A stretch of DNA of 33,214 nt, taken from Pseudonocardia sp. (lineage in GTDB: Bacteria; Actinomycetota; Actinomycetes; Mycobacteriales; Pseudonocardiaceae). The translations under genes were made by a program, and so were the position numbers. The stretch lies in NCBI GenBank assembly GCA_030147065.1, contig JASLAP010000097.1, positions 1 to 33,214 of the forward strand, in the 5' to 3' direction. Below are positions 1 through 6,428 of the stretch, one piece after another; within the stretch, counting starts at the first letter, position 1, and each line of letters begins with the position of its first letter. A model generated the notes under the pieces. That model was not told the origin of the DNA and did no database searches. It saw only the letters and a program-made list of their open reading frames with translations.

Positions 1-129
1 GGCGGCCCCTGCCCCCCGCGCGCCCCGGGGCCGGCCCCCGGCGCCGCCCCCCCCCCCCCGGCCCGGGCACCCTTGGTTTTGTTTTTCTCATTTGCCACGT
101 CGAATTTTATCCAACACACGACCCCACGG
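1..129. other. Contig-end region: C homopolymer and AT-rich patch
   Basis: The first ~60 bases are almost pure G/C with a run of 13 C at 47-59. Bases ~73-120 are then strikingly AT-rich for this genome. No gene is supported here; an open frame that crosses it is the antisense shadow of the transporter gene ending at 130. On the minus strand this is the region just downstream of that gene, where a terminator would be expected, but no clear stem-loop is seen. Low-quality sequence at an assembly edge is the simplest reading. Confidence 0.5.
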
Positions 130-1299
130 TCAGGCGCCGCCGGGGTTGAGGGCGACCTCGATCGGCTGGTAGTCGGCGCCGGTCACGTCCACGCCCTCGG
201 CCTCCAGCAGGTCGACGGCCTGCTGGACGTAGTCGTTGGTGTACGCCTCGGCGTCCGGGTCCTGGGTGAGCACGGTCTGGCCGTCGGCGTTGACCGCGGT
301 CCGGGCGACCTCCACGGTCCGGTTCCAGGCGGCCTCGTCGATGACGCCGGCGCCGTCCGGGGCCGGCCAGATCAGCTTGTTCACCTCGTTGATCTGCCAG
401 AGCTGGTGGCTGGCGCCGAGCGTGGACCCGGCGGCGACCACGATGTCCCGGCAGGCCTCGGCGTTGTCGCGGCAGTAGGCCCAGCCCTTGAGCGAGGCGG
501 CGATGAACTTCGTCGTCGTGTCCTGGTAGGCCGGGTCGGACAGCCGCTCGGTGCTGGCCCAGATGGCGTCCTGCAGCATCGCGGTGCCGACGTCGTTCCA
601 GTCGATGATCGAGAAGTCGCTGGGCTGGTAGAGCTGCCCGGTCGCCGGGTTGGTCGCCTCCAGCACCTGGGCGTACTCGTTGTAGGACATCGCCTGCGCG
701 GCGTCGATCTCGCCGGACAGCAGCGCCTGCATGTCGAACTGCTGCTGCACCAGGGTCACGTCGGTGGCCGGGGTCAGCCCGGCCTCGGTCATCCCGGCGA
801 ACAGCTCGAACTCGTTGCCGAAGCCCCAGTTGCCGACCTTCTTCCCGCGCAGGTCGGCCGGGGTCGCGATGCCCCGGTCGGCGAAGGAGACCTGGTAGGT
901 CCCGGACCGCTGGAAGATCTGCGCCACGTCGGTGATGGCCGCGCCCTGCTCGCGCGAGGCCAGCGCCTTGGGCACCCAGGCGATCGCGTAGTCGGCCTGG
1001 CCCTGGGCCAGCACCGTCTGCGGGACGATGTCGACCCCGCCCTCCTTGATCTCCACCTCGAGCCCCTGCTCGGCGTAGAAGCCCTGGTCGACCGCGGCGA
1101 AGTAGCCCGCGAACTGGCCCTGGGTGAACCACTGCAACTGCAGGGTGACCTGCTGGGTGCCGCCGTCACCGCCGGCGGCCGGGGCCTGCTCGCCGCCGCC
1201 CTCCGGGGTGACGCTGCACGCCGCCACGGACACCGCGGCCGCTGCCGCGACCGCGACCGCGCGCCACGGCCGGCGGGACCGCACTGATCGTCGGGACAT
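130..1299 (-). CDS. ABC transporter substrate-binding lipoprotein, NMT1/THI5 family
   Basis: This 389-residue extracellular receptor delivers a small ligand to the two permeases and ATPase encoded just upstream. The N-terminus is Arg-rich, then a hydrophobic Ala/Val stretch ends in the lipobox VAAC, so the mature protein should be lipid-anchored on the outer membrane face. The body begins with LQLQWFTQGQFAGYFAA and continues with GFYAEQGLEVEI, the signature of NMT1/THI5-like (SsuA/ThiY-type) binding proteins. The following GGVDIVPQ, REQG, IFQRSG and GNEFE segments resemble the hydroxymethylpyrimidine/riboflavin-type branch rather than sulfonate binders; this ligand guess is inference. The start is ATG with a perfect AAGGAGGTCC site 4 nt upstream. 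It is the last gene of a four-gene minus-strand operon, 59 nt after the permease gene, and has its own strong ribosome site, which fits the excess of receptor over membrane parts usual in such systems. No TPP or FMN riboswitch was recognised upstream of the operon. Confidence 0.9.
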   Translation of the reverse strand: MSRRSVRSRRPWRAVAVAAAAAVSVAACSVTPEGGGEQAPAAGGDGGTQQVTLQLQWFTQGQFAGYFAAVDQGFYAEQGLEVEIKEGGVDIVPQTVLAQGQADYAIAWVPKALASREQGAAITDVAQIFQRSGTYQVSFADRGIATPADLRGKKVGNWGFGNEFELFAGMTEAGLTPATDVTLVQQQFDMQALLSGEIDAAQAMSYNEYAQVLEATNPATGQLYQPSDFSIIDWNDVGTAMLQDAIWASTERLSDPAYQDTTTKFIAASLKGWAYCRDNAEACRDIVVAAGSTLGASHQLWQINEVNKLIWPAPDGAGVIDEAAWNRTVEVARTAVNADGQTVLTQDPDAEAYTNDYVQQAVDLLEAEGVDVTGADYQPIEVALNPGGA

Positions 1300-1358
1300 C
1301 GGACCTCCTTCGGGGGGTGCCGGCCGGGCAGAGCCGCCGGGCCGGGCTGGGTCGTCGG

Positions 1359-2180
1359 TCAGGTCGGCCGGTCCGCACGACCGCGGGTCGCCAGGCGCTC
1401 GGCGAGCAGCCCGGCCAGGTGGAACAGCAGCCCCAGCACGATCGAGGCGGCGACGAAGGCCCACGCGCGGGCGTAGGCGGTGTTGGCGGCGGCCGAGGAC
1501 ACCCGGTTGCCCAGCCCGTTCTGCAGGCCCCCGAAGTACTCGGCCACGATCGCCGCGATCACCGCGGCCGGGGCGGCCAGCCGCAGCCCGGTCATGATGT
1601 GGGGCACCGCGCCGGGCAGCCGGACGAACCGGGCGTGCTGCCACGGCGACGCGGCCAGCGCGGTCATCAGCTCGTCGTGCACCGGGCGGACCTGGCGCAG
1701 CCCGCGGGCGGTGGAGACGAACACCGGCACCAGCACGACGATGGTCACCACCAGCCGCCGCGGGACCTCGGTGGTGGATCCGAACATCGTGGTGAACACC
1801 GGGGCCAGGGCGACGATCGGGACCGCGCTGGCCGCCAGCACGACCGGGGTGGCCAGTTCGCGCAGCAGCCGCGACCAGGTCGCCAGCAGCGCCAGCAGCA
1901 CCCCGAGCAGGAACCCGGCGACCAGCCCCACGGCGGCGTTGCCGCCGGTCACCGAGGCGGTGGCGACCAGCACCGGGAACTGCTCGCCGATCGCGGCGCC
2001 GATGGCGCTGGGGGCGGGCAGCAGGAACGCCGGAACCCCGGCCAGCACGACCAGCGCCTCCCAGGCCGCCAGGGCCAGCACGCCCAGCGCGACAGCGGGC
2101 CAGGCCCGCGCCACGCCGGTGCCGACGGCGCGGCTGCGGCCGCGCAGTCCGGCCGCGGGGTCGACGAGCGGCGTGCTCAT
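1359..2180 (-). CDS. ABC transporter permease, BPD_transp_1 type
   Basis: This 273-residue integral membrane subunit of the NMT1/THI5-type importer shows about six hydrophobic segments. The EAA-type coupling loop is visible around HDELMTALAASPWQHARFVRLPGAVPHIMTG, where A-x(5)-G-like spacing contacts the ATPase. The C-terminal half carries the usual AAPAAVIAAIVAEYFGG stretch of SsuC/TauC-like permeases. The start is ATG at 2180; its ATGA overlaps the TGA stop of the ATPase gene, so translation is coupled. A longer open frame upstream in this phase is only the shadow of the ATPase gene. This permease and the one at 3019-3888 are different paralogues, so the channel is probably a heterodimer. 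Confidence 0.88.
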   Translation of the reverse strand: MSTPLVDPAAGLRGRSRAVGTGVARAWPAVALGVLALAAWEALVVLAGVPAFLLPAPSAIGAAIGEQFPVLVATASVTGGNAAVGLVAGFLLGVLLALLATWSRLLRELATPVVLAASAVPIVALAPVFTTMFGSTTEVPRRLVVTIVVLVPVFVSTARGLRQVRPVHDELMTALAASPWQHARFVRLPGAVPHIMTGLRLAAPAAVIAAIVAEYFGGLQNGLGNRVSSAAANTAYARAWAFVAASIVLGLLFHLAGLLAERLATRGRADRPT

Positions 2181-3022
2181 CCGTGCCCCTTGCGCAGGGC
2201 CTCGCGCACCGCGGTGATCGAGGCGAAGAACGCGGTGGACTCGCGGACGTCGTCGACCCGGTCGAGGACGTCGTCGGCCTGCGCGTCCGCGAGCAGGTCG
2301 GCACCGTCCGCGCCGAGGCCGCCCGGCCCGGCCGAGCCGCCGGGCCGGCAGCCCGCCACGACCTCGGTGATCCGGCCCGGCCGGGCCGACATCACCACCA
2401 CCCGGTCGGAGAGCACCACGGCCTCCGGGATGGAGTGGGTCACGAACAGCACCGCGGCCGCGGTCTCCCGGGCGATGCGCAGCAGCTCGGCCTGCATCCG
2501 CTCGCGGGTCATCTCGTCCAGCGCGCCGAACGGCTCGTCCATCAGCAGCAGCTTCGGGCTCGGCGCCAGGGCCCGGGCGATGGCCACCCGCTGCTGCATG
2601 CCGCCGGAGAGCTGCCCGGGCCGGGACCCGGCGAACTCGGCCAGCCCGACCAGCTCCAGCAGCTCCGCGGCCCGCCGCCGGCGCGCTGCCCGGTCCACCC
2701 CGTGCACCTGCAGCGGCAGCTCGACGTTCTCCGCGACCGTGCGCCAGTCCAGCAGGCCGGACTGCTGGAAGGCGATGCCGTAGTCCTGGTCGAGCCGGGC
2801 CCGGCGCGGGGTCTTGCCGCCGACCTCGACCGTGCCCGCGGTCGGCTGCTCCAGGTCGGCGACCACCCGCAGCAGGGTGGACTTGCCGCACCCGGACGGC
2901 CCGATCAGCGAGACGAACTCGCCCTCGGCCACCGCCAGGTCGATCCCGTCCAGCGCCTGGACCGACCCGGCCTCCGAGCCACCGAAGGTCTTGTCGACCC
3001 CGGCCAGCCGCACCGCGTTCAT
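2177..3022 (-). CDS. ABC transporter ATPase, nitrate/sulfonate/taurine-type (SsuB-like)
   Basis: This 281-residue cytoplasmic ATPase drives the importer. All nucleotide-binding motifs are intact: Walker A GPSGCGKS near residue 42, a Q-loop at AFQQSGLLDW, signature LSGGMQQR, Walker B LLLMDEPFGALDE and the switch histidine in VTHS. The SSGLLDW-like Q-loop and DEPFGALD are typical of the SsuB/TauB/ThiZ group. A C-terminal tail of about 50 residues ends in a helix (ITAVREALRKGHG), a common feature of this group. Its start codon overlaps the stop of the upstream permease gene by ATGA and its stop overlaps the next permease start in the same way, so three membrane-complex genes are coupled. Confidence 0.92.
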   Translation of the reverse strand: MNAVRLAGVDKTFGGSEAGSVQALDGIDLAVAEGEFVSLIGPSGCGKSTLLRVVADLEQPTAGTVEVGGKTPRRARLDQDYGIAFQQSGLLDWRTVAENVELPLQVHGVDRAARRRRAAELLELVGLAEFAGSRPGQLSGGMQQRVAIARALAPSPKLLLMDEPFGALDEMTRERMQAELLRIARETAAAVLFVTHSIPEAVVLSDRVVVMSARPGRITEVVAGCRPGGSAGPGGLGADGADLLADAQADDVLDRVDDVRESTAFFASITAVREALRKGHG

Positions 3023-3888
3023 CGCACGCTCCCCCTATAGCGGCGCAACCCGACGTCGAGCAGGCCGACCGCGCCCGCGGCGACCAGGCCGAGCACCGCG
3101 GCGCCGAGGATCGCGGTGTACATCCGGGACGGGTCGCCGGTGGCCGACTGGGCGTACTCGATGATCAACCGGCCGATCCCGCCGCGGGTGCCGGTGGAGA
3201 TCTCGGCGACGATCGCACCGACCACCGCGGCCGCCGCGGCCAGCCGCACCGCCGGGATGAGGTGCGGCACCGAGGCCGGCAGCCGCAGCCGCGCCAGCGT
3301 GGTCCACCAGCTCGCGGCCATCGCGTGGAACAGCTCGACGTCGGCCTTCGGCGGCGAGGTCAGCCCGCGCAGCATGCCCACCGCCACCGGGAAGAACGCC
3401 AGGTAGGACGAGATCACCATGACGCTGGCCCACGGCTGCCAGGCCCAGCCGAAGATCGCGATCTTGCCGCCCCAGCCGGCCACCAGCGGGGCGATCGCGA
3501 TCAGCGGCACGGTCTGGGAGGCCACCAGGTAGGGCAGCGCGGCCCGCTCGAACAGCCGGAACCGGAGCATGACCAGGGCGAGCACCACGCCGAGCAGCCC
3601 GCCGAGCAGCAGCCCGCCCAGGGCCAGGCCCAGGGTGAACAGCGCGGCCGAGGCGACCGCCACGCCGACCGGGCGGGTCACCGCGGCCCCGGCCACCTCG
3701 GGCTCGCCCAGCCGGGCCAGCACGGTCCAGACGTGCGGCATCGCGGCGTCGTCGGTGCGCGGCAGCACCCGGGTGTCGCCGATGCTGACCCCGGCCGCCG
3801 GCAGCACCAGCTTGGTGAGCTCCCACAAGGCGACGAGCAGGACGAAAGCCGCGACGGCGACCAGCGCGGACCGCCCTCTGCCGTTCAT
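3019..3888 (-). CDS. ABC transporter permease, first gene of the operon
   Basis: This 289-residue membrane subunit is paralogous to the permease at 1359-2180. An N-terminal membrane segment (ALVAVAAFVLLVALWEL) is followed by an insertion of about 50 residues before the second segment. The coupling loop lies near VELFHAMAASWWTTLARLRL, with IPAVRLAAAAAVVGAIVAE after it. The reading frame stays open upstream to 4065, but the ATG at 3888 is preferred because AGGAGC lies 7 nt before it and the upstream residues do not look like this family. It opens the operon and overlaps the ATPase start by 4 nt. Confidence 0.87.
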   Translation of the reverse strand: MNGRGRSALVAVAAFVLLVALWELTKLVLPAAGVSIGDTRVLPRTDDAAMPHVWTVLARLGEPEVAGAAVTRPVGVAVASAALFTLGLALGGLLLGGLLGVVLALVMLRFRLFERAALPYLVASQTVPLIAIAPLVAGWGGKIAIFGWAWQPWASVMVISSYLAFFPVAVGMLRGLTSPPKADVELFHAMAASWWTTLARLRLPASVPHLIPAVRLAAAAAVVGAIVAEISTGTRGGIGRLIIEYAQSATGDPSRMYTAILGAAVLGLVAAGAVGLLDVGLRRYRGSVR

Positions 3889-3957
3889 GTCGTGCTCCTG
3901 ACTGCGCTCCGCCGAGTTGATCCCCGTCGTGGAGAAGGCGATCCTGCGAGGCACGGA

Positions 3958-3983
3958 TGACGGTGACGTTACGAAAGAGTTCC
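3958..3983 (-). promoter_or_regulatory. Candidate ECF-sigma promoter for the ABC importer operon
   Basis: On the minus strand GGAAC (3983-3979) is followed after exactly 16 nt by CGTCA (3962-3958), the layout of many actinobacterial ECF-type promoters. It would start transcription about 60 nt before the first permease. An 8-bp inverted repeat, CCGTCATC at 3989-3996 and GATGACGG at 3956-3963, brackets the -35 and overlaps the -10, so it may be an operator. This is motif matching only. Confidence 0.35.
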
Positions 3984-4025
3984 AGTAGCCGTCATCACCC
4001 TGCGGCGTCCGACACGCCCCCGATC

Positions 4026-4085
4026 CGACGAGAACGGCGTTCTCGTCGAGTGGCTCCACAATCACCGCAACGTCGTTCTCGACGG
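4026..4085. repeat. Palindromic repeat related to the 16772-16838 hairpin
   Basis: A perfect 10-bp inverted repeat with a 3-nt centre (CGACGAGAAC at 4026-4035, GTTCTCGTCG at 4039-4048) lies just before ACGTCGTTCTCGACGG (4070-4085). The latter 16 bases are identical to the right arm of the hairpin at 16822-16837. A further stretch, CTCCGCCGAGTTGATCCC at 3907-3924, matches 16800-16818 of that hairpin apart from one missing C. Order and orientation are the same in both places. It lies between the divergent... that is, in the 208-nt gap upstream of both the importer operon and downstream of the SDR gene, both on the minus strand. Confidence 0.5.
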
Positions 4086-4096
4086 TCCCGGGCCGG

Positions 4097-4837
4097 TCAG
4101 CGGGGCAGCCGGCGCCACAGGGCGCGGGGGGCGTGGCGCGCCACGGCGAAGACCGGGCGCAGCAACCGGGGCACCCACACCTCGGTGCGACCGGAGCGCA
4201 GCGCGGCGACGGTGGCGTCGGCGACCTGGCCGGGGGTCGAGGAGAACGGGGCCGGGGACATGCCCGCGGTCATCCGGCCGACCACGAAGCCGGGCCGCAC
4301 CAGCAGCAGCCGCACCCCGCTGCCGTGCAGGGCGTCGGCCAGCCCGGACGCGAACCCGTCCAGCCCGGCCTTGGCCGAGCCGTACACGTAGTTGGCCCGG
4401 CGCACCCGGGCCCCGGCCACCGAGGAGAACACCACCAGATCGCCGCGGCCCTGCTCGCGCAGGACCACCGCCAGCCGGGTCAGCAGCGTGACGTGTGCGA
4501 CGTAGTCGGTGTGCACGATCTGCGCGGCGTGCGCCGGGTCGCGCTCGGCCCGGGCCTGCTCGCCGAGGATGCCGAAGGCGACCACGACGACGTCCAGCCG
4601 CGGGTGGCGCTGCAGGACCTCGTCGAGCACCCGGCCCTGCGCGTCGAGGTCGTCGGCGTCGAACCCGACCCGGTCGACCGCGACCGCACCGGCCGCCCGC
4701 AGCAGCTCCTCCTCGGCGTCCAGGTCGTCGGGGCGGCGGGCCGCCAGCACCACCGTCGACCCGGGCGCCAGCCGCTCGGCCACCGCGACCCCGATCTCGC
4801 TGCGCCCGCCCAGCACCAGCACCGTCCCGCCGTCCAC
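4097..4837 (-). CDS. Short-chain dehydrogenase/reductase, DprE2-like
   Basis: This 246-residue NAD(P)-dependent reductase resembles DprE2 (mycobacterial Rv3791), which with DprE1 epimerises decaprenyl-phospho-ribose to the arabinose donor. Visible features are the N-terminal Rossmann start VLVLGGRSEIGVAVAERL, the FGILGEQ strand, the catalytic serine in SSVAGARVRRANYVYGSAKAG with Y and K of the YxxxK motif (YGSAK), and the DprE2-like LLLVRPGFVVGRMTAG segment. The C-terminus (RHAPRALWRRLPR) is basic, again like DprE2. No dprE1 homologue is nearby, so the substrate is not certain. The GTG start at 4837 is chosen because TAGGGT lies exactly 6 nt upstream, suggesting a leaderless transcript. Confidence 0.8.
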   Translation of the reverse strand: MDGGTVLVLGGRSEIGVAVAERLAPGSTVVLAARRPDDLDAEEELLRAAGAVAVDRVGFDADDLDAQGRVLDEVLQRHPRLDVVVVAFGILGEQARAERDPAHAAQIVHTDYVAHVTLLTRLAVVLREQGRGDLVVFSSVAGARVRRANYVYGSAKAGLDGFASGLADALHGSGVRLLLVRPGFVVGRMTAGMSPAPFSSTPGQVADATVAALRSGRTEVWVPRLLRPVFAVARHAPRALWRRLPR

Positions 4838-4843
4838 GCCGGC

Positions 4844-4849
4844 ACCCTA
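4844..4849 (-). promoter_or_regulatory. -10 element of a leaderless promoter (DprE2-like gene)
   Basis: TAGGGT on the minus strand ends 6 nt before the GTG start, placing the expected transcription start on the start codon itself. No convincing ribosome site or -35 is seen. Confidence 0.5.
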
Positions 4850-4890
4850 GTTCGGCCCGCCCCGGACCCGGGCGGGCCGGGTCCGGCGCG

Positions 4891-4896
4891 GATACT
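4891..4896 (+). promoter_or_regulatory. -10 element of a leaderless promoter (aroE)
   Basis: GATACT ends 6 nt before the ATG at 4903. No ribosome binding site is present between them and no good -35 is visible, so a leaderless mRNA is inferred. Confidence 0.5.
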
Positions 4897-4902
4897 GGGG
4901 CC

Positions 4903-5724
4903 ATGCGCGCAGCTGTGCTGGGGTCTCCGGTCGGGCACTCGCTGTCGCCGGTGCTGCACACCGCGGCCTACGCCGCCCTGGGCCTGTCGCAGTGGCGCTA
5001 CACCGCCCACGAGTGCGACGAGGCCGGGCTGCCCGGGTTCGTCGCCGGCCTGGGGGCCGGGTGGGCCGGGCTGTCGCTGACCATGCCGCTCAAGCGGGCC
5101 GCCCTGCGGGTCGCCGACGAGCTGTCCCCGCTGGCCGCCGCGGTCGGCGCGGCCAACACCCTGGTGCGGCGCGACGGGCGCTGGTCGGCCGACAACACCG
5201 ACGTGCGCGGGCTCGTGGTCCCGCTGCGCGCCGGCGGGCCCGCGGAGCGCGCGGTCGTGCTCGGGGCCGGCGGCACGGCCCAGGCCGCGCTGGCCGCCCT
5301 GGCCGAAGTGGGGGTGCCCGACGTGACCGTGCTGGTCCGGTCGGCGGCGCGGGCCGGCGAGCTGCGGGCCACGGCCGCGCGGCTGGGCGTGGACCCGGTG
5401 GTGCGCGCGGTTCTGGACGACCCGGCACAGGTCGCCGCGGTGCTGGCCGGGGCCGACGTGGTCGTGAGCACGTTGCCGGCCGGCGCGGCCGACGCGCTGA
5501 CCGGCGCCCGGCCGGGGGCGACGGTCGTGGACGTCGTGTACGCGCCGTGGCCCACCCCGTTCGCGGCCGCCGCGGCCGCGGACGGCGCCCGCGTGGTCAG
5601 CGGCCTGGAGATGCTGCTGCACCAGGCGGTCGCCCAGGTGGAGCTGATGACCGGGCGGCCGGGGCCGGTGGCCGCGATGCGCGCGGCGCTGGAGGCGGCG
5701 GTCGCCGCCCGGGTCCCCGCCTGA
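4903..5724 (+). CDS. aroE: Shikimate 5-dehydrogenase
   Basis: This 273-residue cytoplasmic enzyme reduces 3-dehydroshikimate to shikimate with NADPH in aromatic amino-acid synthesis. The substrate site is visible as SPVGHSLSPVLH (residues ~8-19), LTMPLKRAAL with the catalytic lysine, and DNTDVRG with the catalytic aspartate. The nucleotide fold begins at VVLGAGGTAQAALAAL (residues ~120-135). GLEMLLHQAVAQVELMTG near the C-terminus is the family's conserved glutamine region. Length is normal. The start is the ATG at 4903; the open frame extends far upstream only because it shadows the SDR gene. It is divergent from the SDR gene and convergent with the methyltransferase. Actinobacteria often carry aroE beside mltG and ruvX; here it stands alone, so this could be a second paralogue. 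Confidence 0.9.
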   Translation: MRAAVLGSPVGHSLSPVLHTAAYAALGLSQWRYTAHECDEAGLPGFVAGLGAGWAGLSLTMPLKRAALRVADELSPLAAAVGAANTLVRRDGRWSADNTDVRGLVVPLRAGGPAERAVVLGAGGTAQAALAALAEVGVPDVTVLVRSAARAGELRATAARLGVDPVVRAVLDDPAQVAAVLAGADVVVSTLPAGAADALTGARPGATVVDVVYAPWPTPFAAAAAADGARVVSGLEMLLHQAVAQVELMTGRPGPVAAMRAALEAAVAARVPA

Positions 5725-5726
5725 TC

Positions 5727-5744
5727 CCGGGCCGGTCAGCCCGG
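5727..5744. terminator. Short hairpin between convergent aroE and methyltransferase
   Basis: CCGGGC (5727-5732) and GCCCGG (5739-5744) form a 6-bp stem with a 6-nt loop starting 3 nt after the aroE stop and overlapping the 3' end of the opposing gene. It lacks a T tract, so its terminator role is inferred from position. Confidence 0.35.
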
Positions 5745-6326
5745 TCGGTCCCGGCGGTGGACCGACACCGCGTACTCCCCGCCGTCCCACGGGTCCCGCT
5801 CCCAGGTCGCGAACCGGTCGACCGGACGCAGGCCCGCGGCCGCGCACCAGCCGTCGTAGTCCTCGACGGTGGGCCAGCCCTCCTGCAGCGCGAAGCCGGC
5901 GACCAGGTGCCCGCCCGGACGCAGGTGCCGCGCGCAGGCCGCGACGGCCGCCGCCCGGTCCTCCGTGGCGACGTAGGGCACCACGTTGCCGGCCAGCACC
6001 ACCAGGTCGAACACCCGGTCCAGGGCCAGCCGGGCGAGGTCGGCGGTCAGCCAGCTCAGCTCCGGCGCCTTCGCCCGCGCCGCGGCGACCATGTCCGCGT
6101 CGGCGTCGACGCCGAGCACCTCGATGCCGCGCCGGGCCAGCTCCACGGCGACCCGGCCGGTGCCGCACCCGGCGTCCAGCACGCTGCCCGGCCGGTACCC
6201 GGCCACCAGGTCGGCCTCGCCGTGCGGGTTGCCCCCGGCCGCCGCGATCTCCCGCCAGCGGTCGTCGTAGCGGTCCAGGCCGACCTGGTCGCGCCACTGG
6301 GTCCAGTCCTCGGGGAGCGTCGGCAC
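5736..6326 (-). CDS. Class I SAM-dependent methyltransferase
   Basis: This 196-residue enzyme has a complete class I methyltransferase fold. Motif I is SVLDAGCGTGRVAVELARRG (near residue 45), motif II is VLGVDADADMVAAARAKAP, and the LDRVFDLVVLAGNVVPYV strand followed by ARHLRPGGHLVAGFAL gives motifs IV to VI. The C-terminus ends DGGEYAVSVHRRDRPG, a pattern seen in many small actinobacterial methyltransferases of unknown substrate. GTG at 6326 is preferred because TAACGT (6334-6339) lies 7 nt upstream as a -10 hexamer; another GTG at 6335 would lie inside that hexamer. The substrate cannot be told from sequence or neighbours. Confidence 0.82.
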   Translation of the reverse strand: MPTLPEDWTQWRDQVGLDRYDDRWREIAAAGGNPHGEADLVAGYRPGSVLDAGCGTGRVAVELARRGIEVLGVDADADMVAAARAKAPELSWLTADLARLALDRVFDLVVLAGNVVPYVATEDRAAAVAACARHLRPGGHLVAGFALQEGWPTVEDYDGWCAAAGLRPVDRFATWERDPWDGGEYAVSVHRRDRPG

Positions 6327-6333
6327 AGCCCGC

Positions 6334-6339
6334 ACGTTA
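6334..6339 (-). promoter_or_regulatory. -10 element of a leaderless promoter (methyltransferase)
   Basis: TAACGT on the minus strand ends 7 nt before the GTG at 6326. This fits a transcript that begins at or one base before the start codon. Confidence 0.4.
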
Positions 6340-6416
6340 CCCACCGGTCCGCTCCTCAACACCAGCGGAGACCGGGCCGCGCACACCAACTCGTACACCT
6401 GCACGGCCCGGTGAGG

Positions 6417-6422
6417 CACGAT
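6417..6422 (+). promoter_or_regulatory. -10 element of a leaderless promoter (cbs)
   Basis: CACGAT ends 6 nt before the GTG at 6429. The GGAG between them (6425-6428) lies too close to the start codon to serve as a normal ribosome site. Confidence 0.4.
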
Positions 6423-6428
6423 CGGAGC

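Noticed and set aside
1300..1358. Separate promoter for the importer's receptor gene
   Set aside because: The 59-nt gap has a strong ribosome site but no recognisable -10/-35; an internal mRNA-processing site is equally possible.
3019..4065. Extended N-terminus of the first permease from 4065
   Set aside because: The added ~59 residues are not membrane-like, cross the repeat and promoter region, and the ATG at 3888 has a good ribosome site.
3889..4096. Possible TPP or FMN riboswitch upstream of the importer operon
   Set aside because: Neither the CUGAGA/GAACCUGAUC elements of TPP nor the GGGCAGGGUGAAAUUCCC-type core of FMN riboswitches can be found on the minus strand.
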